Shown here: piece by piece, positions 43,941 to 52,220 of the stretch
Layout of the letters: the number at the start of each line of letters is the position of its first letter
Numbering within the stretch: the first letter of the stretch is position 1
Source: Halorubrum vacuolatum
Lineage (GTDB): Archaea > Halobacteriota > Halobacteria > Halobacteriales > Haloferacaceae
Assembly (NCBI RefSeq): GCF_900188065.1
Contig: NZ_FZNQ01000006.1
Span: forward strand, 95,982 to 159,981
Direction of reading: 5' to 3'
Length of the DNA stretch: 64,000 bases
Notes under the pieces: generated by a model
What the model was told of the DNA's origin: nothing
Database searches by the model: none
Seen by the model: the letters and a program-made list of their open reading frames with translations, nothing else
Translations under genes and position numbers: made by a program

Positions 43941-45531
43941 AGCGCCCACCCCGACGGCGGCGACGACGGACGACTCGACGGTTACGACGACTACGGAGGC
44001 CCTTTTGAACCCATTCACCACCCTCGAAGAGGTACAGCTTCTAGACACCACCTTGCGCGACGGCGAGCAGATGCCCGGCGTCTCGCTCACTCCGGCCGAC
44101 AAGGTCGATCTCGCGCGCGAACTCGATGCCGCCGGCGTCCACCTCATCGAGGCGGGCTCGGCGTGCACCTCGGCGGGCGAACGCGAGGGGATCCGCCGGG
44201 TCGCGGCCGAGGGACTCGACGCGACCGTGACGAGCTTCGCCCGCGGCGTCCAGTCGGACATCGACCGGGCGCTCGATTGTGACGTCGACGGGGTCAACCT
44301 CGTCGTACCCGCCTCGGACAAACACGTCGAGACGAAGGTCGGATCGACACGCGAGGAGGTCGTCGAGACCACCGTCGAGCTCGTCGAGTACGCGACCGAC
44401 CACGACCTCTGGGTCGAGGTACTCGGCGAGGACGGCTCGCGTGCCGACCTCGACTACCTCGAACAGCTGCTCGGGGCGGGGCTCGATGCGGGCGCCGACC
44501 GCATCTGCTACTGTGACACCGTCGGCGCCGCCGGTCCGGAACGAACCGCGGAGATCGTGAGCCGGCTCGCCGAACTCGGCCCGACCAGCCTGCACACCCA
44601 CGACGACCTCGGCTTCGGGCTGACGAACGTCCACGCCGGGCTCAAAGCCGGAGCCGACACCGTTCACGGGACGGTCAACGGCGTCGGCGAACGCGCCGGC
44701 AACGTCGCCATAGAGGAGGTCGCCATCGCGCTCGACCGGTGTTATGACGTCGACACCGTGGAGCTGGACCGGCTCTACCGGCTCTGCCGACGGGTCGCGG
44801 AGGTCACGGGCGTCCCGCTCCCGCCGAACAAGGCGGTCGGCGGCGCGAACGCCTTCGCCCACGAGTCCGGCATCCACACCGACGGAACGCTCAAGGACGG
44901 CACGATGTACGAGCCGTATCCCCCGGAGACGATCGGTCGGGAGCGTCGGCTCGTCCTCGGGAAACACGCCGGGCGGGCGGGCGTCGCGGCCGCGCTCGCC
45001 GAACACGACCTCGAGGTCGACGAGGACGAGCTTCGCGAGGTGGTCGCCCGCGTGAAGGATCTCGGCGACCGCGGCAAGCGCGTCACCGACGCCGACCTGC
45101 TCGCGATCACCGAGGACGTGCAGGGTCGCGAACGCGACCGACACGTCGAACTCGTCGATTTCACCGCGACGTCCGGAGGCAACCTCCCGACCGCCTCGGT
45201 TCGGCTGCGTGTCGGCGACGAGGAGCGCGTCGCCTCCGGCACCGGCTCCGGTCCCGTCGACGCGGGCCTTGAGGCGGTGCGTGCCGCGCTCGCGGGGGTT
45301 GCCTTCGAGCTCGACTCCTACCACGTCGATGCGATCACGGGTGGCACCGACGCGGTCGTCACCGTGGAGGTCGACCTCTCTCGCGGCGATCGCTCCGTGA
45401 GCGTCTCCGCGAGCGATGCCGACATCACCCGCGCCAGCGTCGTCGCGATGGTCGACGCGCTGGATCGGTTGCTGTCGGCGGAGGCGGCGGAGGCGGGCGT
45501 CGAACCGGACGCCGTCACTGCTGACGACTGA
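43879..45531 (+). CDS. cimA: (R)-citramalate synthase / 2-isopropylmalate synthase family
   Basis: Up to 550 residues; starts are uncertain. GTG 43879 and 43924 add a Thr-rich stretch, while TTG 44005 is preceded by GGAGG at 5 nt and begins LNPFTTLEEVQLLDTTLRDG, just before the conserved part. HMGL-like TIM barrel: LLDTTLRDGEQMPG (catalytic Arg-Asp), the metal site in LHTHDDLGFG and VNGVGERAGN, then GKHAGRAG in the linker. The C-terminal regulatory domain (LeuA dimer, about 430-535: TSGGNLPTASVRLRVG and SYHVDAITGGTDA) gives feedback control. Citramalate synthase (threonine-independent isoleucine) and isopropylmalate synthase (leucine) cannot be separated with certainty by eye; the archaeal-type sequence favours CimA. 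No leu or ilv genes adjoin. Confidence 0.8.
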   Translation: MVRRRIEEVASRRLAVKFSGEAPTPTAATTDDSTVTTTTEALLNPFTTLEEVQLLDTTLRDGEQMPGVSLTPADKVDLARELDAAGVHLIEAGSACTSAGEREGIRRVAAEGLDATVTSFARGVQSDIDRALDCDVDGVNLVVPASDKHVETKVGSTREEVVETTVELVEYATDHDLWVEVLGEDGSRADLDYLEQLLGAGLDAGADRICYCDTVGAAGPERTAEIVSRLAELGPTSLHTHDDLGFGLTNVHAGLKAGADTVHGTVNGVGERAGNVAIEEVAIALDRCYDVDTVELDRLYRLCRRVAEVTGVPLPPNKAVGGANAFAHESGIHTDGTLKDGTMYEPYPPETIGRERRLVLGKHAGRAGVAAALAEHDLEVDEDELREVVARVKDLGDRGKRVTDADLLAITEDVQGRERDRHVELVDFTATSGGNLPTASVRLRVGDEERVASGTGSGPVDAGLEAVRAALAGVAFELDSYHVDAITGGTDAVVTVEVDLSRGDRSVSVSASDADITRASVVAMVDALDRLLSAEAAEAGVEPDAVTADD

Positions 45532-45598
45532 CGCTCGTCGGTACCGCCGATCACTGACGCTCGTCGGTACCGCTGCCGACTGGCGGGTCGACTTGCCC

Positions 45599-46303
45599 TT
45601 ACACGACCGCGACGACGAGCAAGCCGACGCTTACCGCGAGTACGACCCCGTCGAGGCGACCGAACGCGAGCGGCGGCAGCGTCGGGTTCCACGCGAAACA
45701 CCGTGCGGAGAGCGCGACGCCGAGACGGTCCGCCCGCTCGAAGGCCCGATTGATTCCCGCGGTCGCGACCAGTCGCATCCGGACGTGGACCGGGAGCCGG
45801 TCGCCGCCGCGGGCCGCGATGGCCTCCCGTGTCGTCCGCAGGTCATGCGTCAGAAGCGGCAGGAATCGAAACACGAGCGCGACCCCCACGCCGAGGACGA
45901 CCCCGGCCCGGCCGGGGACGGTCCGCTGGATGGCGGCGCGCGAGTCCCGTACCGGGGTCGAGCGGACATAGGCGGCGGCGACGGCCAACACGAGGAGCAC
46001 CCGATAGCTCGCGAGCGACGTCTCGAACGCCCGATCGGTTCGAAACCACGGATCGCCGAGCGTCGCGCCCGCGACGAGGGGTGCGACGAGGAGAAACGGC
46101 AACGCGAACCGATAGCTCCACAGCGACCGGGGACCGCCACCGGCAAGCCCGAGCACGGCCGCGGCGACGGCGGTGAGGACCACCAGCCCGCGTGGCGTCG
46201 TGTAGGCGTAGGCCGCGGCCGCGAAACCGACCTGAAAGAGGAGCTTCGAGCGGGGATCGAGCCGGTGTGCGAGCGTGTCGTCGGGAACGTATGAGAGCGT
46301 CAC
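45599..46303 (-). CDS. bioN: ECF transporter transmembrane subunit (EcfT/BioN-like)
   Basis: 234 residues, about 5-6 helices, starting LAHRLDPRSKLLFQVGFAA as in the CbiQ/EcfT family. The two coupling helices carry AIAARGGDR (ARG motif) and ALSARCFAW, where the second motif reads ARC instead of ARG. These bind the groove of the ATPase dimer. Its start overlaps the ATPase gene's stop by 4 nt. With BioY upstream it forms a biotin importer. Confidence 0.85.
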   Translation of the reverse strand: MTLSYVPDDTLAHRLDPRSKLLFQVGFAAAAYAYTTPRGLVVLTAVAAAVLGLAGGGPRSLWSYRFALPFLLVAPLVAGATLGDPWFRTDRAFETSLASYRVLLVLAVAAAYVRSTPVRDSRAAIQRTVPGRAGVVLGVGVALVFRFLPLLTHDLRTTREAIAARGGDRLPVHVRMRLVATAGINRAFERADRLGVALSARCFAWNPTLPPLAFGRLDGVVLAVSVGLLVVAVV

Positions 46304-47142
46304 GGCTTGGAGCGACCGGTTTCGTCCGCCCCGGTGTCCGGGGGATATCGTGCCGGAACCCGGACGTCGATCCCGGGCAGCGACGCCACGGCCCGTTCCG
46401 GTGGGCCGTCGACGACGACGCGGCCGTTCGAGAGGCCGACGATCCGGTCGGCCAGCGGGAACACGTCACGGAGGTCGTGGGTGACGATGACGATCCCGGT
46501 CCCGTCCCCGTGGAGGGTGCGTACGCGGTCGAGCACGCTCCGTCGGGCGGGCTCATCGAGGCCGGTGAACGGCTCATCACAGACGAGGTGATCCGGCTCC
46601 ATCGCGAGCGCCCCAGCGATGGCGACCCGCTCGCGTTCGCCCCCCGAGAGCGTCGCGATCCGGTCGTCCTCACGTCCGGAGAGGTTCACCGCCGCGAGCG
46701 CCGCCTGCACCCGCCGGTCGATCTCCTCGCGTGGAAGCCCGAGGTTCTCCGGTCCGAAGGCGACGTCCGCGCCGATCGTCGCGGCGACCAGCTGGTCGCG
46801 GGGGTCCTGAAAGACCATCCCGACCGCCTCGCGTGCGGCGACGAGGTCCTCCTCGACCGACCGACCGTTCACCGCGACGGTTCCCGTTGTCGGTCGCACG
46901 AGCCCGTTGAACGTCCGCACGAGCGTCGTCTTCCCGGAGCCGTTCGCGCCCGCGATAACGACGAACTCGCCGTCGTCGATCGAGAGCGTCACGTCGTCGA
47001 CCGCGAGGACTCCACCCTCTCCAGCGGTCGTCCCGTTCCGCGTCTCGCCTGCCCGCGTGTCCCCGTCACCGGGGTCGGTGCCACCCGCCCGTCGGTCGCC
47101 TCCCGGTCCGTAGCGACAGGTGACGCCCGACAGCTCGATCAC
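46300..47142 (-). CDS. bioM: ECF transporter ATPase subunit (EcfA/BioM-like)
   Basis: 280 residues. Walker A GANGSGKTT, Q-loop FQDPRDQL (about 118), signature LSGGERERV and Walker B LVCDEPFTGLD with HDLRDV. An unusual Gly/Thr/Asp-rich insert (about 12-45) separates the first strand from the rest of the fold. A single ATPase gene suggests a homodimer as in BioMNY. The order is bioY, ATPase, T subunit on the minus strand, with a 64-nt gap and then a 4-nt overlap. Confidence 0.85.
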   Translation of the reverse strand: MIELSGVTCRYGPGGDRRAGGTDPGDGDTRAGETRNGTTAGEGGVLAVDDVTLSIDDGEFVVIAGANGSGKTTLVRTFNGLVRPTTGTVAVNGRSVEEDLVAAREAVGMVFQDPRDQLVAATIGADVAFGPENLGLPREEIDRRVQAALAAVNLSGREDDRIATLSGGERERVAIAGALAMEPDHLVCDEPFTGLDEPARRSVLDRVRTLHGDGTGIVIVTHDLRDVFPLADRIVGLSNGRVVVDGPPERAVASLPGIDVRVPARYPPDTGADETGRSKP

Positions 47143-47206
47143 GGACGGTTACCCCGATGGCAAGGGCAAGGATCAGTCGACCGTCCAACGTCTCGTCGAG
47201 TCATCC

Positions 47207-47791
47207 TCACGCGGCGGCGATGGCGTCGGACCGCAAGATCCCGATCGCGGCGACGATCTTCGCCGCCTCGGCGGGCAGAAAGACGACCGCCCCCTGCAGG
47301 AAGGCTTCCGGCAGGGTGAGCGACAGGACGACCGCCATCCCGATCACGCCGAAGGTATAGATGACGACGGTGCCGGCGACCATCGCGCCCACGAGCGTCG
47401 CCACCCCGATCTCGCGCGGGTTCCGAAGGGTGGTTCCACGGTGGACGATCCCGCCCACGAGCGCCGCCGCGATCGGATACGACCAGAGGTAGCCGAGCGT
47501 CGGTTCCGCGAGCAACGTCCCGAGCCCGGCCGACCCACCCGAGAAGACGGGGGCCCCGAGCGCCCCCGCAACCAGGTAGAACGAAAGCGCCACGCCGCCC
47601 CACACCGGCCCGAGAAGGATCCCGGCGAGGAAGACGCCGAGCACCTGGAGGGTGACCGGCGCCGGCGAGAACGGGAAGGGGAACGAGACGTATGCGAACG
47701 CGCCGACCAACGCCGCGAACAGCGCGGCGCGAGCGAGGTTGATCGCCGCGTCGTCGCCGACGAGGTCGACGGCTTCGGTGCGTGTTTCCAT
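47207..47791 (-). CDS. bioY: BioY biotin-binding S component
   Basis: 194 residues from ATG 47791. BioY features: FPFPFSPAPVTLQVLGVFLA, GPVWGGVALSFYLVAGALG, GAPVFSGGSAGLGTLL and PTLGYLWSYPIAAALVGG, with six helices. It captures biotin with high affinity and needs the adjacent EcfT and ATPase subunits for active import. The TATA box is 26 nt before the ATG, so the mRNA is leaderless, and the TATA lies inside a BirA-type operator, so biotin repression is likely. No biotin synthesis genes are in the window. Confidence 0.9.
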   Translation of the reverse strand: METRTEAVDLVGDDAAINLARAALFAALVGAFAYVSFPFPFSPAPVTLQVLGVFLAGILLGPVWGGVALSFYLVAGALGAPVFSGGSAGLGTLLAEPTLGYLWSYPIAAALVGGIVHRGTTLRNPREIGVATLVGAMVAGTVVIYTFGVIGMAVVLSLTLPEAFLQGAVVFLPAEAAKIVAAIGILRSDAIAAA

Positions 47792-47806
47792 GACGACGGC
47801 TCCGCG

Positions 47807-47834
47807 GTAAACCCACTTTAATATCATGGTTTAC
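47807..47834 (-). promoter_or_regulatory. BirA-type biotin operator over the bioY TATA box
   Basis: GTAAACC-n14-GGTTTAC is a perfect 7-nt inverted repeat (47807-47813 and 47828-47834) that matches the known BirA site TTGTAAACC-n14-16-GGTTTACAA. The 14-nt spacer holds the bioY TATA element (minus-strand ATATTAAA, 47817-47824). Binding of biotinyl-AMP-BirA would block TBP access. BirA sites of this form have been described in archaea. Confidence 0.8.
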
Positions 47835-47964
47835 GAGACGGCACCTCGAATATCGCTATCTCGGACGACATGGTGGGCCATCTCCCGTGTCGGTCCGAAC
47901 GAACCGCAGGATCCGCGGTGTTCCGCCGAGACGCTTTTTATTCGTTCCGGCCTACTGAGGACAC

Positions 47965-48570
47965 ATGGACGAACAGACCGCCGAGCTTCGCGACGTCTTT
48001 CTGGAGGCTACGGGCACGGAGACCGTGACCGAGGGACAGATCGAGTCGCGTGGCTCGCTGACGGACCGCGATGCGGACGTCGTCGCGAAACGCCTCGCGG
48101 AACTGATCGCGACGATGCGTGATCGCGACGGATTCAGTACCGATCTCGACGACGAGACGTACGCACGGATCGCCCGAGGACATCTGGAAGCGGCGGCGAC
48201 GGATGAAGAGATCGCGGCCGACCTTTCCCTCGACGCCGACACCGTTCGGACCGCGCGTCTCGATCTTCACCTCGTCGACGACGCCGACCGGGACGCGCCG
48301 TTCGCGTACGAACGACTCACGCGGCTCGTCGACGAGGGTCGTTCGGCCGCGGCGTGTGCTGCCGAACTCGATGTCGACGTGACGACCGTCGAACGGTACG
48401 TCCCCGTCGTTCGGGCGGATCTCGCGTCCACGCGGGTGAGCGACCGGTTCCGCGACGAGTTTCACGAACTCCTCACGGACGCCGCGATCGAGGGATCCTA
48501 CGCGACGAGCGCCCGCGAGGACGGCCTCCGCGACGCGACCGAGGACATCGAGACCGACGTCTCGCTGTGA
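47965..48570 (+). CDS. cmi4: conditioned-medium-induced protein 4 (Cmi4)
   Basis: 201 residues. The start MDEQTAELRDVFLEATGTET, the central helix-turn-helix-like repeats (EEIAADLSLDADTVRTARLD and AAELDVDVTTVERYV) and the tail EDGLRDATEDIETDVSL match the haloarchaeal family annotated as conditioned-medium-induced protein 4. Two HTH-like segments suggest a DNA-binding role (inference); the name only records a growth-phase response in one species. A hairpin GGGAC-n5-GTCCC and TTATATAC follow its stop. Confidence 0.75.
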   Translation: MDEQTAELRDVFLEATGTETVTEGQIESRGSLTDRDADVVAKRLAELIATMRDRDGFSTDLDDETYARIARGHLEAAATDEEIAADLSLDADTVRTARLDLHLVDDADRDAPFAYERLTRLVDEGRSAAACAAELDVDVTTVERYVPVVRADLASTRVSDRFRDEFHELLTDAAIEGSYATSAREDGLRDATEDIETDVSL

Positions 48571-48636
48571 TGGCTCCGGGAGGGACGTGGTGTCCCGGGT
48601 TACACCTTATATACGTGACCGACGCCACTCCGGTTC

Positions 48637-49395
48637 GTGATCCCCTTCAGCGATCTCGCACGGGCGGCGTTCTGCCCACGGCAGTGTTACTACGCCCGCC
48701 GTGAGGAGGACCGATCGATCCCGGCCGGGGCACGCGAACGGATCGACCTCGCGTTCCGCTACCCCGACCTCGTCGACGCGTCGGATGCCACCCTTCGCCG
48801 GCTGCCGATCCGCCGATCCCCCGCGACGTACCGTCGGAACCTCGATCGGCTCCGACGGCGGCCGATCTACGACCGACTCGTCGATCCGCTCCGGGAGCGG
48901 GCCTTCGTCTCCGGACGTGACTGTCACGGTCTGGTGTGGAAGGTGATCGAGGCGCCGTCCGAGGCCGCACACGACGACGGCCCGTCAGCGGCCACACACG
49001 ACGACGGTTCGTTCGACGGCGTTGGCGATGACGACGCGCCGGCGGACGGGACGGCAGCACACGTCCCGCAAGCGCCCGTCATCGTCTCCCCCGGCGATCC
49101 GCCGGAGCGAGGGGTCTGGAAGCCACAGTCGGTCCGCGCGGTTGCGGCCGCGAAGGCGCTCGCGTGGGAGCAACAGCGTCCCGTCCCGCGGGCGTACGTC
49201 GAGTACCCGACGGTCGGCGTTGTCCGCGAAGTCACATTGACGGTTCGTCGCAAGGCGGCGTACCGGCGGGCGCTGCGGACGGTTCGCGCCATCGATGGGC
49301 CACCGCCGCGAGTCGACGACGACCGCTGTATGAGCTGTACGTATCAGGAGCGGTGCGGGGTCGGCCGACGGTCGCTCCGATCGCTTCTCGGCTGA
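48637..49395 (+). CDS. orphan Cas4-like (DUF83) PD-(D/E)XK-type protein
   Basis: 252 residues, GTG start about 27 nt after TTATATAC (48607-48614), so probably leaderless. Cas4-type features: FCPRQCYY at the N-terminus and three Cys in CMSCTYQERC near the C-terminus, which together would hold a 4Fe-4S cluster. The catalytic D-ExK region is hard to place: only VEYPTVGVVREV and nearby residues are candidates, so activity is doubtful. An acidic insert (about 110-145) interrupts the fold. There is no CRISPR array or other cas gene in the window, so it is one of the solitary Cas4-like proteins found in haloarchaea, possibly a DNA-repair nuclease. It converges on cysS with a 9-nt gap. Confidence 0.7.
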   Translation: MIPFSDLARAAFCPRQCYYARREEDRSIPAGARERIDLAFRYPDLVDASDATLRRLPIRRSPATYRRNLDRLRRRPIYDRLVDPLRERAFVSGRDCHGLVWKVIEAPSEAAHDDGPSAATHDDGSFDGVGDDDAPADGTAAHVPQAPVIVSPGDPPERGVWKPQSVRAVAAAKALAWEQQRPVPRAYVEYPTVGVVREVTLTVRRKAAYRRALRTVRAIDGPPPRVDDDRCMSCTYQERCGVGRRSLRSLLG

Positions 49396-49404
49396 GCGGA
49401 CCGG

Positions 49405-50883
49405 TCAGCCGTCGAACCGATAGGTCGCGCCGTCCGGGCCGTCCTCGACCTCGACGCCGACGGCCGTGAGGGCATCGCGCAGTTCATCGGCCCGCTCGTA
49501 GTTGCCCGCCTCACGTTCGGCCTCGCGGACCGACAACACGAGTTCGACCAGCTCACCGGCGAGCGTCACGTCGCCGTCGGACGGCTCGTCAAATTGGAGG
49601 CCGAGGACGTCGCCGCCGAGCTCCTCGAACGTCTCGACTGCCCGGCGAAGGCCGCGGTAATCGTAGGTCGCGGCGGCCTCGACGTGCCGGTTGACCGCGT
49701 CGGTGAGTTCGAGGAGCGCGGCGGTCGCCTCCCGGAGGTTGAGGTCGTCGTTCATCGCCGACTCGAAGTCCGCTCGCGTGGATTCGACCGTCTTCCGGAG
49801 GTCGTCGTCGATGGCCTTGCTCCGGGCGTCGGTCGAATCGAGCGCCTCGACGGCCCGTTCGTGCCCGCGGGAGAGCCGCTCCCAGCGCCGCTCCGCCTCG
49901 GCGATCGTCCCCTCGGTGAGCGCCTGTTCGGAGCGGTAGGCGGCCCCCGCATAGAAGGTCCGGACGACGTTGACGCCGAGTTCTTCTAACGCATCCGGGA
50001 CGGTCCAGAAGTTGCCGATGGAGGAGGACATCTTCTCGCCGTCCATCTCCAGTAAGCCGACGTGCAGCCAGTGGCGGGCGAACGGCTGGCCCGTCGCCGC
50101 CCTCGATTGGGCGACCTCGTTTTCGTGGTGCGGGAAGACGAGGTCGCGTCCCCCCATGTGGATATCGAGGGTGTCCCCGAGGTGGGTCATCGACATCGCG
50201 GAGCACTCGATGTGCCAGCCGGGACGGCCCTCGCCCCACGGTGACTCCCACGTCTCGCCGGTCGGGGTCGACTCGCCGTGGTCGTGTTTGGCGTGTTCGC
50301 GGGCGGCCCCTTCGGACACCCCGCCGGCCTTCCAGAGCGCGAAGTCCGCCGGGTTGCGCTTGTCGGAGCGCTCGTCCGGGTCGCCTTGAGCTTCCAGTTC
50401 CTCGAGGTCCTGATTCGAGAGGGATCCGTACTCGTCGAACCGGGTGACGTCGAAGTAGACGGAGCCGTTCGACTCGTAGGCGTAGCCCTTCTCGATGAGC
50501 GTCTCGATCAGCTCGATGATCTCGGGGACGTGTTCGGTGACGCGGGGATAGACGGTCGCGCGACGGAGGTTGAGCCCGCGCATGGCCGCGAAGGTCGTCT
50601 CGGTGAACGATTCGGCGACGTCGCGTTCCGCGGTCCAGTCGTCGCGTTCGCCGACGCGGGCGGTGATCTTCTCGTTGACGTCGGTGACGTTTTCGACGTG
50701 CTGGACGTCGTAGCCGAGGTGTTCGAGCCAGCGGTGGAGCACGTCGGCGTGGAACCAGAGCCGGGCGTGCCCCAGGTGGGGGTCGTCCGACACCGTGAGC
50801 CCACAGACGTACAGCGTCACGTCGCCATCGGCCGTGAACTCGACGCGCTCGTCCGCGAGGGTGTCGGTAACGACGAGGGTCAT
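49405..50883 (-). CDS. cysS: cysteinyl-tRNA synthetase
   Basis: 492 residues. Class I features: Cys-zinc ligand in LYVCGLTVSDD, HIGH-like PHLGHAR (about 35-41), zinc-binding HIECSAMSM and HHENEVAQSRA, and DGEKMSSSIGN (about 278). The C-terminal helical anticodon-binding part is complete. It charges tRNA(Cys). The 333 nt upstream contain a strongly structured palindromic element. Confidence 0.95.
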   Translation of the reverse strand: MTLVVTDTLADERVEFTADGDVTLYVCGLTVSDDPHLGHARLWFHADVLHRWLEHLGYDVQHVENVTDVNEKITARVGERDDWTAERDVAESFTETTFAAMRGLNLRRATVYPRVTEHVPEIIELIETLIEKGYAYESNGSVYFDVTRFDEYGSLSNQDLEELEAQGDPDERSDKRNPADFALWKAGGVSEGAAREHAKHDHGESTPTGETWESPWGEGRPGWHIECSAMSMTHLGDTLDIHMGGRDLVFPHHENEVAQSRAATGQPFARHWLHVGLLEMDGEKMSSSIGNFWTVPDALEELGVNVVRTFYAGAAYRSEQALTEGTIAEAERRWERLSRGHERAVEALDSTDARSKAIDDDLRKTVESTRADFESAMNDDLNLREATAALLELTDAVNRHVEAAATYDYRGLRRAVETFEELGGDVLGLQFDEPSDGDVTLAGELVELVLSVREAEREAGNYERADELRDALTAVGVEVEDGPDGATYRFDG

Positions 50884-51019
50884 CGGCGATGGCTACCCGC
50901 GGAAGCCCTTTTAAATCGTCGGATCGCGCGGGACTCGGTGTGGGTGAGCCGCACGAGGGTGGTTGGTCGCGGCGCTCCCCGGCCTCTATTAGCTATGTCC
51001 TCACACCTCCCCAGCCTCG

Positions 51020-51092
51020 CCACGGCTGGCGTCCGCCAGCCGTGGGCTCCCTCGCGCGCGTTCCTCGGGCTTCGCCCTCGTCTCACGCGCGC
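51020..51092. repeat. structured palindromic element upstream of cysS
   Basis: Three nested inverted repeats: CCACGGCTGGCG-TC-CGCCAGCCGTGG (51020-51045, 12 bp perfect), GCGCGCGT...ACGCGCGC (51054-51061 with 51085-51092, 8 bp perfect), and inside the latter GGGC-TTC-GCCC (51067-51077). The gap 50884-51216 contains no gene. It is either a palindromic repeat element of the REP or MITE kind, or a structured leader of cysS, since TTATATAC on the minus strand at about 51185-51193 could be a promoter about 300 nt upstream of the synthetase. Confidence 0.65.
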
Positions 51093-51216
51093 CGACCGCG
51101 AGTGGAAGGATACCGAACGTGGGGCTGGAACGCTACCGAACAACGGGCACATCGACCCAAACGAGTGCTGCGGACGACGAGATTGTATATAAGTGATGAC
51201 GCGGGAGCGATTCACG

Positions 51217-51750
51217 TCACGCCGTCGGAACCGCCGCGAGCGCCGCCTCGACGATCCGGACGGCGGTCGCACCGTTCCGACGGGACACGACCACGACGAG
51301 GGAGTCGGCGACGACGCCGGCGGCCGCGACATCGACATCGGCCGCCGCGAGCCGCCCGAGGATGGCTGCGAGCGCGCGCGTGTCGACGTCGCCGGTCGCG
51401 AGGATCGCGGTGTGATCGCCGTCGTCGGTAACGGCGGCCCCGGCGACACGGAGGAGCGGCGCTGCCGGTTCGGAGTCGCCGTCTTCCGGTTCGGCTGCAT
51501 CGCCGCCGCTCACGATCCCCACGCCGCTTCGCATGGAGACCGTCGCGGATCGGCGCTCGGTCGCATACGCCGCCAGCTCGGATTCGTACCGCCGAAGTGC
51601 CGTCGCGATGGCGTCCGTGCCGCCATCGAGGTCGGCGTCCTCGGCGAGCCACGATGCGGCCGCGGCGTAGTTGAGCAGGCCCGCACGGAGCGCGGAGCGG
51701 AGAAACGGTCGCTCCCGAACGGCCTCGCGGACGTCGGCTGCCAGTGACAT
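51217..51750 (-). CDS. conserved haloarchaeal protein, possible ACT-like regulator
   Basis: 177 residues from ATG 51750. N-terminal helical segment (VREAVRERPFLRSALRAGLL, NYAAAASWLAEDADL) resembling a small DNA-binding or dimerisation domain, then a C-terminal alpha/beta part with HTAILATGDVDTRALAAILG and VDVAAAGVVADSLVVVVSR that has an ACT-like beta-alpha-beta pattern. I know the family only as a conserved haloarchaeal one; an amino-acid-sensing role is a guess from the fold. Confidence 0.6.
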   Translation of the reverse strand: MSLAADVREAVRERPFLRSALRAGLLNYAAAASWLAEDADLDGGTDAIATALRRYESELAAYATERRSATVSMRSGVGIVSGGDAAEPEDGDSEPAAPLLRVAGAAVTDDGDHTAILATGDVDTRALAAILGRLAAADVDVAAAGVVADSLVVVVSRRNGATAVRIVEAALAAVPTA

Positions 51751-51803
51751 ACCCGACCATCTGCCGGCGGACGAATAAAGCCCGCGCGACACCAAGCAGG
51801 GAT

Positions 51804-52139
51804 ATGGAGACGATCGTCACGGAACACGCCGGTCACACGCTTGCACGGCTCGAATCCGCCGACCGTATCTTCGAGGTGAGCTTCGATGTGCTCGAACCGA
51901 CGGACGTCACCCTTCGGTTCCGCCGTGACGGCGAGCGGGTCGGGAGCATCTACAACGACGACGGGACGGCCAGAACGATGGCGCGGCTCACCACGAACCG
52001 CGAGGGGACCGACTTCATCGCCGTCGAGGTGCCGAAGGCGTTCGTCGCCGAGATACTCGATGCCGCCATCGAACACGGTCGCGTGACCGACCGGGATGCT
52101 GCAGCGGGCTACCGGCTCCGCGTCCTTCCCGACGCTTGA
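51804..52139 (+). CDS. conserved hypothetical protein
   Basis: 111 residues from ATG 51804. Mostly predicted beta strands (HTLARLESADRIFEVSFDVL, VTLRFRRDGERVGSIYND), with a closing helix FVAEILDAAIEHGRV. No known domain is recognised. It is 81 nt upstream of cbiX on the same strand and diverges from the ACT-like gene, with 53 nt between the starts. Confidence 0.6.
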   Translation: METIVTEHAGHTLARLESADRIFEVSFDVLEPTDVTLRFRRDGERVGSIYNDDGTARTMARLTTNREGTDFIAVEVPKAFVAEILDAAIEHGRVTDRDAAAGYRLRVLPDA

Positions 52140-52220
52140 GCCCACACACCGCCGGCCGCTCCCGCCCCCCTATCCGACCGCCTCCGAAGTCCCTAAGGCC
52201 GGCGCGACCCCAGTTCGGGT

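Noticed and set aside
51193..51747. Arg-rich plus-strand gene after TATATAAG at 51186
   Set aside because: It is entirely antisense to the ACT-like gene and has the amino-acid mix of a frame shadow.
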